From: Magnaporthiopsis rhizophila
Taxonomy: Eukaryota; Ascomycota; Sordariomycetes; Magnaporthales; Magnaporthaceae
Length of the DNA: 64,000 nucleotides
Reading direction: 5' to 3'
NCBI GenBank assembly: GCA_003049465.1
Contig: PYSS01000016.1
Span: 186,001 to 250,000 of the forward strand
Shown here: positions 47,321-58,240 of the stretch, one piece after another
How positions within the stretch are numbered: the first letter of the stretch is position 1
How the letters are laid out: each line of letters begins with the position of its first letter
Made by a program: the position numbers and the translations under genes
Notes under the pieces: generated by a model
What the model was told of the DNA's origin: nothing
Seen by the model: only the letters and a program-made list of their open reading frames with translations
Databases searched by the model: none

Positions 47321-48861
47321 TTACAGCCCAGCCAGGAGCCCCGGCAGGATGGCCTGCTCGGTAAAGACCCAGAGGATGGAAGTGTAATCGGCGGTCCAGG
47401 CGGCGCCGGTGAACCAGGTGCTCTTCTGGCCCTGCAGCGCGTACAGCTTGGAGAAGAAGCCGGCGGCGAGGTCGGCGCCCGAGATGCGCAGCTGCGAGGC
47501 GCCGTGGTCGGTCCAGTTGGGGAAGTCGATGCGGTTGAGGTTGGGAAAGGTGCCGGCGGCGCCCATGGCGCTCACGCTCTTGCGCACCAGATCCTTGGCC
47601 GCCTGGATGCCCATGCCGGCGGGGCCGACGACCATGGTGCGGAAGATGCCGGGGACGCCGGTGGATGCGATGGGGTCGACAAAGGTGCCCTTGGGCAGGT
47701 GCAGGGTGCTGTTGTCGCCGCTCGGGTCGACGTTGGTGATGCTGATGCCGTCGGGCAGACCGGAGCCGGTGATGAGGCCGACCTGCAGGTCGCTGTAGGT
47801 CCACTTGGCAAACAGGGCGTTCTCGGCCGCGTCGGCGTCGAGCGGGTACATGTTGTCCTTGGTGGGCGGGATGGTGACGAGCAGGCGCTTGGCCTTGACG
47901 AGCACGTCCTTGCCGCAGCGGCTCTTGACCAGCAGCTTGACGCCCGAGGCGCCGCGGTCGGCGGCGGCCACGCGGCTGCCGAACATGAGGGACTCGTCGC
48001 CCAGGTAGGCCGTCACGCCGCCGTAGAGGGCCGAGTTGTTGGCGGTGCGGAACATCTGGCCCGTGGCGATCTGCTGCAGGTGCACGCCGTTGAAGTTCTG
48101 GAACACGAAGACGGTGGGCGTGGCGAGCACGTCGCCCAGCCCGGACGCGAACGTCCAGATGGTCGGCAAGGCCGCCTCGATCTTGTACTTGGCCACGAAC
48201 TGGCCGAACGGCATGGTCAGGTCCTCGGGCACGGGCGCGCCCGAATTTTGCAGCTCCACGAGCCCAAAGTAGCTCGGGAAGAAGTACTTGCTGTACTGGA
48301 CCGCCACCGTGGCGTACGTCGTCAGGGCCTCCCGCGTGGCGTTCTCGCTGAAGGCCGGGTAGTTGGCCACGGGCTTGCCCGTCTTGAGGTCGATGTACTT
48401 GTTCTGGAACGGCGACCCGGTCACGGCGATGGTGGGGATCTGGAACCGCGCAAAGAACTGCTTCACCCCGGGGAGGTCCAGGTACGCCAGCACACCGTAA
48501 TCGATGGCGGCGCCGGTCCGCGGGTCATTGTACGTGTCCACGTGGCCGCCCTGCAGATGGGCATGTTAGCTTCCGGTAGTAAAACGGAGATATACATATA
48601 GAGGATGTCCATTCCAAGAGGGAAGAATTAGTTGTCCCTTACCAGGTGATTCTTGGTCTCGATCACGACGACCGACTTGCCGGCGTCTTTGACCCGCACG
48701 GCCGCATAAGACCCGGAAGCGCCTCCGCCGATGACGGCAACATCCCGGACGATGATGTGCTCGGGGGAAAAGCGGCTTTCGTCGATGCGTCTGGCGGTCG
48801 TCGTCGCCGCCAGGGCCAACAGGGCGCAGGCGACGGCGGTCTTGGAGTGGGAGTAAGCCAT
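47321..48861 (-). CDS. Secreted FAD-dependent oxidoreductase (amine oxidase / beta-cyclopiazonate dehydrogenase-like)
   Basis: Two exons (48861-48643, 48550-47321; intron GTAAGG...TGCAG) encode 482 residues. MAYSHSKTAVACALLALAATTTA is a signal peptide. The Rossmann FAD-binding motif VAVIGGGASGSYAAVRVKDAG is at about residues 42-62, with the adenine-ribose acid in VVVIE. GGHVDTY at the exon junction is the usual flavin-contact segment. The C-terminal TWFTGAAWTADYTSILWVFTEQAI completes the FAD fold. Family members (including CpaO of the cyclopiazonic acid pathway) oxidise C-N or C-C bonds using O2. Extracellular or secretory-route location is implied. It sits in the middle of the candidate cluster with a P450, a methyltransferase and an opine dehydrogenase, so a tailoring role is plausible but inferred. 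Confidence 0.85.
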
Positions 48862-50652
48862 GTTGTGTTGTTACCGTTTCGATTATTAAGCGCGAAAGGG
48901 GATGTTGAAGCGAGAGACTATAGTGAGCACCTCCCCTAGAGATCGCCGCTGAGCCAGACAAAGCCAGAGGATGTGCCAGAGGCGGGAACAGGAGGCTATT
49001 TGTACAGGCTACCCCACGCGTCGAGCTAACATCTTACTTTCCAGAAGCGGCGTAGTCGGTTCAGGAGCGAGAGGTCCGTGACCACGAGGCTGATGCCTAG
49101 GCAATAACCTTGCTGTCTCGCCCACGAGGATTCCATCCAGTGACAGTTGTTCCGAGATAGGTATACCGAGTCAGATGGGCAACGAAAGAGGGCATGTTCT
49201 TCGCCGTTTCCAAGGGCTGTTTGCGACTCCACTCTGCAGCTGGACACGATCGAGGGCAGGTCAGTGCCCAAGGGCTCGGATCTATCATAATCAGGGATGC
49301 CAAACATCGAATCACCCCTTGCAATAGGATTAGGGAGCAGGGATTTTGGACGATCTGGTTACTCGTTAGTATCTGGACCCAACCAAATCACTTTGAGTTT
49401 AGTATGCGAAAGCTAGCAGCGGCTGGCATCCACGGTCACAGATGTGGAAATTAAGGCTGCTAATCAAAATGTCCGTCTTGGCAGACCCTCGACGGGCTAA
49501 ATTACAGCAGATCTCGGACTCTCGGTAGTACCGTCGGGTGACGGACAGTCCGAGCCCGAGCGACGATCAAAGTTGTCGTGTGCTGTGGCACCGTTGTTCC
49601 ATCCCATCCCCTTGGGACCCCAGACCCACCTCGACCAGTCCCCTGGAACCCAGCCCACGACGTCAATCAGGTGGCTCGCTGTATTGTATTGCTGAGTGAG
49701 CTGCGGACGTCATCCAAACTTTGGCGTGTGTCCATGCGCTTCGATGACAGGAGAAAGCGGCCCGAGAAGCGTGACTGGCAACTTTCAATCCACGATACTT
49801 GCACCAGATATAAGCATATATAGAAAGAAAAAAAAAAACCTGCCTAATGAAATTTGGATTCGGCTTTTTCCTTATGTCAGTTTTATCAAAATCCGAATTT
49901 ATGTACCTAGATTGTCGCCAGTGCGATGCTGGCGACTTTTTTTGCGGTGCGGATAAGTTTTTTGGAGAATGTGATAGGGTGTGGCGGGTGACCTGGCAAC
50001 GTACGTACCTCTGGCTGACCCGACCAAGCCGTGCTGACTCTCGGCGGCCTGGGTTATGTTGTTGCCATGCACCTGACTGAATCCTAATTTTCCTATGTAA
50101 GATCAGCTAAACATACACCCTTTCAGGCCAAAAAAGGTCGATCATCCGAACTCAACATCCGGTTCTGCAAATGAGAAAAAACAATATTCGGGTATGGGAA
50201 GTGTTGGGATAAAAGCGGCAATGATAACGATAATGTTTACGGTCTTGGAAGGACGTGGAATGCGAAGCATGGTAGTATTCCATACGCCGACACCCTCTAC
50301 GCTTGTCAGCCGGTTGGTTTGATATTCACATCGTTTCGTTGTGTCATTTTTATTTTCCTCCGCTGGCATTTTCTAGCGCGGGTACCCGTTTCGAATGGGC
50401 GGGCGGTGGGAGGAGGTGGTGGAACACAGATGGAAACGGAATGGAACCTGCTCAATTGGGCTCTCGCAGTCACGCACACTGGTTGCTTCAACATGCCCCA
50501 CCGATGAGGTGCATCCTGGCAAAATACCACCTCTCTGAGCGCTTCAAAAGAGGATGCACCTGGCCGGGTCGCAGCATCCGTCCCGCGACGAAGGAGGGGC
50601 AACGCACCCATTCTCTTCCTAGGCTCTCACGAAACCTAACAACCCCGCCAAC
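48862..50652. other. Divergent intergenic region
   Basis: This 1.8-kb region lies between the FAD oxidoreductase (minus) and methyltransferase (plus) and should hold both promoters. No gene was supported. Confidence 0.5.
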
Positions 50653-51477
50653 ATGACAACCACCATGACAACCGGCGACACCGAGGAGCTGGCGAGGGGA
50701 TACGTCTCCAACAACACCACCCAGTTCGACGCCGGCCTCTTCCTGCTCGACAGGCTCAACGTCGGCCCGGGCATGCACGTGCTCGACGTCGGCTGCGGGC
50801 CCGGCAACCTGACTGCGCACATTGCCGGCCTGGTCGGCGAGTCCGGGCGCGTCGTCGGCATCGACCCGAGCCCGGAGCGCATCAAGCTGGCCGTCGCGAC
50901 CTACCCGAACGTCACCTTCCACGAGGGCCGGGCCGAGGACCTCTCGCGCTTCGACGCGGCCAGCTTCGACGTCGTCTTCGTCAACTCGACCTTTCACTGG
51001 GTGGCGGACCAGGCGCGGGCGGCCCGCGAGTTCGCGCGCGTGCTGCGACCCGGCGGCCGCCTGGGCGTCTCGGGCGGGTCGGGCGACTTTGTGGCGCCGT
51101 ACCAGCGCGTCCGCTCCGACGTGCTGTCGCGCGAGCCGTACGCGGCCTACCGGGAGACCGAGAGCGTGAGCAGCCGTGACGGCGGCGGCGGGGCGCCCAA
51201 GTTCGTGACGAGGCGCGAGATGGAGGCCCTGCTGGACGGCGCCGGACTCGCGCAGCGCGAAATCGTCGTCAACACCATCATCAAGACGGCGAAAGACGGC
51301 GCCGCCATGGTCGAGTGGCTGGACACCAGCTCGTCCGGTAAAACGTACGGCGGCATCCCGCCCGAGCTGCAGCCCGTGGCCAGGGAGGAGATGATTCGGG
51401 AGTGGGACAAGCTCAAGACCGAGGACGGGATCCGGATGGAGCTGGAGCTGTTGGTGACTGTGGCTACCAAGGGATAG
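50653..51477 (+). CDS. SAM-dependent class I methyltransferase
   Basis: A single exon of 274 residues starts at MTTTMTTGDTEELARGYVSNN. Motif I, VLDVGCGPGNLTAHIAG (about residues 43-59), binds the SAM methionine. The acidic loop GIDPSPERIKLA contacts the adenosine ribose. EGRAEDLSRFDAASFDVVFVNSTFHW and RVLRPGGRLGVSGG complete the Methyltransf_11/25 (UbiE-like) core. The C-terminal region (REMEALLDGAGL...TIIKTAKDGAAMVEWLDTS) is the acceptor-binding cap. The methyl acceptor is unknown. The protein is cytosolic. It is followed 412 bases later by the exporter on the same strand. The long open frame on the opposite strand is a GC3 shadow. Confidence 0.92.
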   Translation: MTTTMTTGDTEELARGYVSNNTTQFDAGLFLLDRLNVGPGMHVLDVGCGPGNLTAHIAGLVGESGRVVGIDPSPERIKLAVATYPNVTFHEGRAEDLSRFDAASFDVVFVNSTFHWVADQARAAREFARVLRPGGRLGVSGGSGDFVAPYQRVRSDVLSREPYAAYRETESVSSRDGGGGAPKFVTRREMEALLDGAGLAQREIVVNTIIKTAKDGAAMVEWLDTSSSGKTYGGIPPELQPVAREEMIREWDKLKTEDGIRMELELLVTVATKG

Positions 51478-51889
51478 GCTAGGAGATGGTGAGATCCTGC
51501 TCACTCGGCAGCGGACTTGGAGTCGATGTCAGATCACCGCGATGCATGTTTTTTTTTTCTTCCGTACCTGAGCACCCGCGAATACCGCGGAACCGGCGGC
51601 AGGCTACTCGTCCATACAAATTGCCCACCTGCATAGCACCAGATTAGTCCGATTTTGGGAACGAATTGATGCCCGGCTGGAACCAGGCCTGCAGTGCTTC
51701 CTTCCTAATCGGGCAGTTTTCAAAGCGGGTCCAGGGTGGAGCAGGAATCAATGCCGATCACCACAACCTAGAGACTAAGGTACGGCACAGCTCTCGACGA
51801 CGCGGGCTACTCCATCGATGGACCTGAGAATGTAGGTATTTATTCATTGAATCGGTACCTCCTCTTCATAAATCTCTTTGACAACGCCC
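51478..51889. other. Spacer between methyltransferase and exporter
   Basis: This 412-base spacer has no gene; it should contain the exporter promoter. Confidence 0.6.
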
Positions 51890-53588
51890 ATGGTCTGGTT
51901 GGACAAGTTCCTCCAAAATATGGACGACAGAGGGGACATTGAGTCCTCAGATGCTTCACCATCGATGGCACCATGTTCTCTCGCGAAACCGGCCCCTTCT
52001 ACACACGCTCCCGGCCAAGGCAGCGACGAAATCCTGGTCTGGTGGGACGAGCCGGAGACCGAAGACCCTGCCAATCCGTTGAACTGGTCTTCCCGCAGGA
52101 GGTGTCTCAACATCTTGACCGTCTCCTTTATCAGTTTCCTGGTGCGAGTGGGTCCTTGCTGCTTCCATGCCCAGCTACGAGAAAGGTCGGCACGGTACCC
52201 TGATGACAGCCCAAACCCAAACCTAGGCCCCTCGTCTCCACGATGCTGGCGCCCGCCGTGCCGCTGGTAATGGCCGACTTCGACACCGACTCGAGCGCCT
52301 TCGCCACGTTCGTCGTGTCCATCTTCGTGCTCGGCTTTGCCTGCGGCCCGCTCGTGCTCGCGCCGCTGAGCGAGCCGTACGGCCGCGTGCCCATCTACAA
52401 CGCCACCAACGTGCTCCTCGTCGTCTTCACCGCCGCCTGCGCCCTCGCGCCCTCGGCGTCCGCCATGCTGGCCTTCCGCTTCCTCTCGGGCTTCGTCGGC
52501 GTCGCCACCATCACCGCCGGCTCCGGCACCATCGCCGACTTGATGCCGCGCGAGAATAGGGGCAGGGCTGTGTGTGTATGGTCCGTCGGCACCGTGCTCG
52601 GCCCCACGGTCGGTCCCGTCATCGGCGGCAAGGTGGCCGCGACGGCGGGGTGGCGGTGGATGTTCTGGATACTGGCCATGGTGGTGAGGAACCGAGACCT
52701 GCAGCTTTCTCCCTCGTCCATGCCTTTTTTGTTGTTAATCGTTGCCCGCGTCAGCTCACCGTCGCCGCGTTGCTCGGCTTTGCCGTCTTTCGAGAGACTT
52801 ATGCACCCGTGTTGCTCGAGAAAAAGGCAGCAAAACTTCGAAAAGAGACTGGAAATCCCCACTATCAGTCCAAGCTTGCACTAAAAATACCGCCTGGAGA
52901 GCTCTTCAAGAGGGGCATTTCGCGGCCGTCGCGGCTGCTTCTGTTTTGCCCGATAGTAACCGTCCTCTGCTCATACGTTTCTCTCCTCTACGGCACCCTT
53001 TACCTCCTCTTCGCGACATACTCTTTCGTCTTCATTGAGGTCTACGACTTCTCCACGTTTGCGGCTGGGCTAATCTTTCTCCCTGGTGGGCTCGGCACTC
53101 TCCTGGGCTTGCTCTATCTGGGCATCATGAGCGACCGGAACCTGCAGAGGCGAGCAGCTGCGGGGAAGACGCTGACACCTGAAGATCGCTTGCCTCTGCT
53201 GATCACGCTGCCTGGAACGCTGGCTTTCCCCGCCGGCATGTTCATGTATGGCTGGGGCACCGATGGCGGCGTCCACTGGATGCTGCCGTTGGTCGGCACG
53301 ACCATCACGGGCTTCGGCTCCATCCTGATCTTCGCAGGCATCCAGACCTACCTGATCGACGCCTTCGAGGACTACGCGGCCAGTGCCGTGGGCGCCAACG
53401 CGGTCCTGCGCGGTCTCGCCGGTGCGCTGCTCCCATTGAGCGGTTTGGGCTTGTATCGTGTGCTGGGCTGGGGGTGGGGAAACGGTCTCCTTGGGTTCTT
53501 GGCGCTGGCCACTGCCCCAATACCATGTATTGTCGGTATCTACGGCGCAATACTACGGGCCTTACGTGTAAATCAAATAGAGCTGTAG
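51890..53588 (+). CDS. MFS drug:H+ antiporter (DHA1 type) exporter
   Basis: Three exons (51890-52143, 52227-52683, 52755-53588) encode 514 residues. The start is MVWLDKFLQNMDDRG; ATG at 51920 is a possible alternative. NPLNWSSRRRCLNILTVSFISFLVPLVSTMLAPAVP is the DHA1 entry into span 1. FGSLPYGRVP-like spacing is represented by LAPLSEPYGRVPIYN. RFLSGFVGVATITAGSGTIADL and the antiporter motif region WSVGTVLGPTVGPVIGG follow. Intron 1 is read with a GC donor (GCGAGT) because it alone restores FLVPLVSTM; a GT donor two bases earlier with another acceptor would insert PKPKPR. Substrates of this family are small toxic or secondary metabolites. The stop is 32 bases from that of the convergent opine dehydrogenase. 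Confidence 0.88.
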
Positions 53589-53620
53589 TTGCAAAGGAAA
53601 TCCGCCCCTCGCCGCCTACA

Positions 53621-54757
53621 TCAAAGCCGAGTTTGCGGCTGCTGCTGCTGCTCCTGTTCCTCCTCCTGCTGTGGGACAACGGGGCCGAAACGCGCAATCA
53701 ACTCTTCCCTCGAGACACCTTCCAGCTGCAGCCTTCTCAGATTCCTGCCCGTCTCCGCGTAGCTCGCACCAGTAGTCATCTCGGCGAGCACGATGACTGC
53801 CGAGATGGGCGAGGCGCCGACGCCAAGCCTCTCGGCGAGGCCGTGCCAGGCGACGAGCAAGTCCGGCACGTCCTCCGAGATGCTGCGGCCGAGGACGGCT
53901 GTTGGGGCGCGCAGCCGGTTGTGCGGCGGCGAGTAGCGGGCTAGGTCGACGAAGTCGACGAAGCGCTGGCCGTAGCACTCGTTGGAAACCTCGACGGCGG
54001 TGCGCAGGCGCAACCCCAGCGCGGCGCCGATGGCGATGCGGGCGCGGTCGACCGCCTCGGCTGCGGTAGCCACGGACCGCGTCAGCCCCTCGCGGTAGAG
54101 GAGAAAGCCGCCTGCGTTTTGCGTGTCTTCGATGCGGCCGGCGTTCATGAGCACCATGAGCGGGTGCAGGACGCCGTTGATGTTGGACAAGCACACCTCG
54201 ACCACGCTGCTGCACCACCGCAGCCTCACGCCGGGGAACACGGCCTGCACCTCGCCGAGCCGCACAGCGTCGCCGCGCAGCGCAGAGATGAAGACGCACC
54301 GCTTCTTGCCGTACAGCTGCAGCCGCCCGTCCTCCATGCGGCACGCGTACGGCGACAGGTTGGTCTCGAGCACGTTTGCCGTCTCTATCCCGGCGTCCTT
54401 GGCGAGCAGCAGCAGCGAGAAGAGGTTCCCGGGAATCGCGATGAGGGTGTGACGACGCAGGTCGTGCGGCCGGAGCTGCTGGAGCATCGTCTCCTGCCCG
54501 CTCGACGGGACGGCCAGGACGATGATGTGGGAGAAGGCGACGGCCTCGGCCATGTCGGTTGTGATCTTCAGGTTCACGATGCCCTCGAACATACCCTCGA
54601 CCCGGAGGTGCCCGCTTTGCTGCACCGACAGGGCGTGCTGGAGGTGCGACGGGTGCGAATACACGAGCGTCGGCGTGGCGTGTCTCTCGAGGTCCGCGGC
54701 CAGAGCGAGCCCCGCCGGTCCTGCGCCGAGGATAGAAACAGAAAAGATGTCGTCCAT
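53621..54757 (-). CDS. Opine (octopine/nopaline-type) dehydrogenase
   Basis: A single exon of 378 residues is read from MDDIFSVSILGAGPAGLALAADL (ATG at 54757); the frame is open upstream but without coding character. The Rossmann GxGxxG lies at residues 11-16. The second domain carries the octopine-dehydrogenase signature NINGVLHPLMVLMNAGRIEDT; in characterised members the His in this HP motif is catalytic. Further conserved parts are GGFLLYREGLTRSVA, EVSNECYGQRFVDFVDLARYSPPHN and RSISEDVPDLLVAWHGLAE. The family reductively joins the amino group of an amino acid to a 2-oxo acid using NAD(P)H. The enzyme is cytosolic. The C-terminus has a Glu/Gln run. It could provide the scaffold of the neighbouring cluster's product; that is an inference. 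Confidence 0.9.
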   Translation of the reverse strand: MDDIFSVSILGAGPAGLALAADLERHATPTLVYSHPSHLQHALSVQQSGHLRVEGMFEGIVNLKITTDMAEAVAFSHIIVLAVPSSGQETMLQQLRPHDLRRHTLIAIPGNLFSLLLLAKDAGIETANVLETNLSPYACRMEDGRLQLYGKKRCVFISALRGDAVRLGEVQAVFPGVRLRWCSSVVEVCLSNINGVLHPLMVLMNAGRIEDTQNAGGFLLYREGLTRSVATAAEAVDRARIAIGAALGLRLRTAVEVSNECYGQRFVDFVDLARYSPPHNRLRAPTAVLGRSISEDVPDLLVAWHGLAERLGVGASPISAVIVLAEMTTGASYAETGRNLRRLQLEGVSREELIARFGPVVPQQEEEQEQQQQPQTRL

Positions 54758-55849
54758 TGATGCTGTGGAAAAGTGTGGTGTTAAGCTGCGGCAATAAGAG
54801 ACTTGCAATGCTTTTTTGTTTGTCAAAAAGTATGACCGCAACTGGTGGTATTTGTCTCGATGTTGCCAGAGCCAGCCAAGCGAGGTGCCATCCTTTTTCT
54901 AGACAGACAGGCAGGCGTGCCAGCCACCCCGGCCGCGGTGATGGTGCACACCTCACTCAACGTCCGCCCATTGCAGTTACTTCGCCAACCTCGTCAGCCT
55001 TCCTCGACATGTGGGCCGCTCGCCGTGAGCCAGTGAGCTTCGATGACGAGAGAGTGTTTTATGATGTAAGCCTGGGGCGGATCCATCTGATCCAGATCGC
55101 CAGCTGCCGGCTTCTGCTCCATTGCTGCATCCGGGACCCTGCATGCAGCTCGCGAGTCTTGACCCCGCCCCGTTTGCTCGTAGCCCCGAAAAGGTGAGCA
55201 AGTTTGCTCCCGTTATTGACTGCGGCGCAAACTTGCCCACCTGCTTGCCACTGACGAATCCATTCGGCTCTGTCCAAACTCGAGTGACTCTAACCTGACC
55301 TAATTGTTCCTTTTTGGGTCGTGGCTGGCCCTTCTTTCTTTTGTTCCCGTTGATCATGTCACCAACTGCGTTTGGCGCGTCTTCGCCAGCGTGTCTTGCA
55401 ATAGTATCGCTGCCGGACCTAAACAGACGAACAACCTTTGCTATCGCTCTACTCGACGATCCTCTCGTAGCGTTTTCACCGTCTTTGTCTTTAAGCCTCG
55501 GTGGCGGGGGTGCGAGTACCGCATCGTCCCTTATTATGGGCATCGGGTCAGTCTCCCTGGTGAATCTGCTCAAGGAAGTCGACGCCTGGTAGATTTCCAG
55601 TCTCGGCAAACGTCGAACAGTATCACTGAGGCACTAACACTGGAAGCCCACTGTGCTTAATAGGGGAATTGTATAATTAAATGATTAGATAATAAAAAAA
55701 AAAGCCTTCCTTCCCACTCCTTCCCCGTTGTACCGATAATCCCTCCCGCATCATCTTATCCACCGTCTCCCAACCTGCCTCCCATTCCTTGCTCCCGCCC
55801 GCCTAGGCGCTAACACTATGCGCCCCGATTTCCGTATGGCAGGTGCGGC
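54758..55849. other. Intergenic region
   Basis: This 1.1-kb region includes the opine dehydrogenase promoter. A 210-codon minus-strand frame (54977-55609) has no domain and mixed low-complexity composition; not called. Confidence 0.5.
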
Positions 55850-56323
55850 TCAGGCCAGCGCCACGGCCAGGCCGGGCACCCCTAGCGCCAGCACGAAAGC
55901 GACAGTCTCCCGCCCAGCGCCGGCCGTGACGGGCGGTGTCGTGGACGGGCGAGGAGGCGCCCCGCCGCCCGTGCCGTTCACTGGCGGCAGCGCCGTTTCC
56001 GCCCCGCCCGTGCCCGCGTCGGTGCTGGCCGGGGGCCCGCCGCAGCCCGCGTGCCACGTCGTGTCGTTGGCGGTCGAGGTGTGATGGTATCTGCCGTCAA
56101 GCGGCGGTGGCGGCGGCGTGGTGGTCGTGCTTGCCTCGGAGGAGGAGGAGAAGGGGCACCAGGTGACCGTGTGCGTGACTGTGGCGCGGGTGGCAGAAGC
56201 CTGCTGCGGCAGACTGGAGCACGAGGATGTGCTGCTGGTTCCTGGTGGCGACGGTATCGCCGCCGCCGGGGCCAGAAGAAGAAGGGATGCGGCAAGAATC
56301 AAGAAAGTGTCTCTGGACCACAT
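55850..56323 (-). CDS. GPI-anchored-like cell-surface protein, 157 residues
   Basis: A single exon starts MWSRDTFLILAASLLLLAPAAA, a signal peptide. The mature part is Ser/Thr/Pro/Gly-rich with a Cys-containing segment (SSCSSLPQQASATRATVTHTVTWC) and a DTTWHAGC motif, the usual look of O-glycosylated wall proteins. The C-terminus AGRETVAFVLALGVPGLAVALA is a small-residue omega site followed by a hydrophobic tail, fitting GPI attachment. A minus-strand TATA-like CTATAAAG lies about 100 bases upstream (56425-56432). No enzymatic domain. Real gene status rests on the matched N- and C-terminal signals. Confidence 0.7.
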   Translation of the reverse strand: MWSRDTFLILAASLLLLAPAAAIPSPPGTSSTSSCSSLPQQASATRATVTHTVTWCPFSSSSEASTTTTPPPPPLDGRYHHTSTANDTTWHAGCGGPPASTDAGTGGAETALPPVNGTGGGAPPRPSTTPPVTAGAGRETVAFVLALGVPGLAVALA

Positions 56324-56850
56324 CTTTGTGTGTTTGGGCGTGACAGCTTCGCGGATATTACTATGCGTGTGTGACTGAGGTTTTCTCTCCAGGCGGCGCC
56401 GAGAACCTCAGTTAAGCCGTTACGCTTTATAGGTAGGTAGCTAGGTAGCTGCTGCTAAGGTTGACTGGCCATGTCTACACACCAATTGTATTGTGAGAAA
56501 GGCATTGAATGCAAACCGAGGTGGGCGTGAACTACCGAGACTACTGCCGGGAATGATGGATGGCTCTAATAGGTATCCCGATGTTCAAGTCACTGTGTGC
56601 CATCCAAGCGTTGCCATAATGGTAAGCAATGTTTTGCAGCTATTTAAATCTTCACTGATTCTCCCCGAGACCCCTGGAATAGCCGGGCGTCCCATTTAAA
56701 GCCACGTTGGAGGGCTTCTCGGCAGTGAACAACGAATTGCAGTGCCAAGCCTCGTCTCTTTCTGTCTTACACTCGAGCATCGTCCTCCTCTACTTGGAGT
56801 TTGGCCCACCTACTTCCTCTTCTCCAAATCTTCTTTCCCCGCCCCCAAGG
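56324..56850. other. Spacer upstream of the GPI-like gene and downstream of the NLR
   Basis: About 530 bases with the GPI-like gene's promoter near 56,430. No gene was seen. Confidence 0.5.
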
Positions 56851-58240
56851 TTATTCGGAATCGGAATCTTCCTCCCAGGTTTCGGAATCGGAATCTCCCT
56901 CCGAGGTTTCCAAATCCGAATGCTCTGCCCACTCCTCGTATAGTGTGCAGATACCCAGCCTCCTGCGAAACTCCTCCATTCTATCCCTCAATGGCGCCGC
57001 TTCGGATTTCAGTCTTTCCAAGAGGACGTCCAGCGCCATCTCTAAATCCGAAGGAATTGGAACTTCTGCCAGCCACCTCTGCCCCCGCCCATTGTCCGGG
57101 TCGTAAGAATATTGCCACATGCCATTCTTCATGACTTGCTCTGCAAAGCGTGCCAGCCACAGAGCAGTCTCGTCTAGAGAATCATCGGACGGTAGCGGGT
57201 AAATTTTCTTGCTCGACGGCCACGGCAGGCCGGACCGAAATCGGTCGTACCGGTCTCGCGCGACCGCGACTGGTCGGCTGCTCCCAATGCTGCTCTCCGT
57301 CATCTCTGGTGATTCAAAGAGCGCGTCCAGCTGGGCACGATCTGACTGTGCCCACAGCTGAACCGCCACGGCGATTAGCGTCGACGCCGGGCATGCCAGG
57401 AAGACAACTATACATTTGTCGTGGCTGGGATAAGTACCAAATCTCCTCTCGCCCATGGAGGCTGCCGCAGACGTGAACCAGCCACGGCCAGAGGTCGCAT
57501 ATTGGAGCCTGACATAAATCTGCACCTCTTCTCGAAGGTCGGCTCCGTTGGCAACCAAAAGGGCAACGAGGTCCAAGAACTGCCGAGCGTGGTTCTGGGT
57601 GCGCGCCCAGGTATGTACATCGTTCCATATAGATGATACCAAAGCTTTGATGGGCGTGTTGAGAATAGTTATCTCTGTACCATTGTTCGACATTGGGTCG
57701 AGCCAACGGGGCCCATTCCACGACGCAGAGGCACCCATGTGCAAAAGACGCCGTATCCCCGCGAGCCGGTCATCGAGGGTGCGTGAAACATCGCGGGAAG
57801 GCAGTGATTCGAAGGCACAGAGGCGAACAAGAAGCTCCGACTTAGTTGGGCCGTCAAGGTTCCTGGTTTCGACCGTCTTCGAGATCGCTTCCCACAGCGC
57901 ACCCAGTACCGTACCCAGATTATCGCCGAGCCGGATCCAGAATTCATTTTGGCGTCGCACGATCTCCTCAGAGCCGACCAGGACTGACTGTCCTGGTTGC
58001 TGCTCCAAATGCACGTTTTGGATCGGAACCGTCGGCGGGGTGTGAATGCATCCCTCATTGAAAACCTGCTCGCACCGCAGCAGGAGCTGGGCCCGGTTTT
58101 CCTTCGAATGCTCGGCGTTGGCGAAAATATTGGACAGGATTAGGCCAACAGGGAGGCTTGAGTGCCTCTGGGCTTTCGCAAACCGCCCATCTGGGTCTTG
58201 GAATACGTGCGGGGTTCTGAACAGTCTCATTTCGGCCAGC
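56851..58240 (-). CDS. C-terminal part of the NLR, in a shifted frame
   Basis: This open frame continues the NACHT gene but is one base out of phase with it. It overlaps the upstream frame up to about 58392; an ATG at 58230 (MRLFRTPH) lies 10 bases after the NACHT stop. The 460 residues are mostly helical with no recognised ankyrin, TPR or WD repeats. They include a region like those after NACHT domains of fungal NLRs (LVALLVANGADLREEVQIYVRLQ, reminiscent of a single ankyrin-like helix pair). The tail is acidic with Asp-Ser repeats (EGDSDSETWEEDSDSE). Two separate genes only 10 bases apart would be unusual, so I read it as one gene split by a frameshift. Confidence 0.6.

Noticed and set aside
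47504..48601. 365-codon plus-strand frame opposite the FAD oxidoreductase
   Set aside because: Composition shadow; it spans the real gene's intron without splice logic.
50488..51504. 338-codon open frame on the minus strand opposite the methyltransferase
   Set aside because: Arg/Pro/Ala-rich translation without domains; it is the GC3 shadow of a clear methyltransferase gene.
52142..52210. GT donor and alternative acceptor for intron 1 of the DHA1 transporter
   Set aside because: Keeps frame but inserts PKPKPR in front of the conserved span; the GC donor two bases later restores FLVPLVSTM exactly.
53616..54956. 446-codon second minus-strand frame over the opine dehydrogenase
   Set aside because: Arg/Ala/Pro-rich out-of-phase reading of the same strand; the other frame has the full octopine dehydrogenase signature.
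54977..55609. 210-codon minus-strand frame
   Set aside because: No domain, no signal sequence and no homologue I recognise; several other frames are open in the same stretch.
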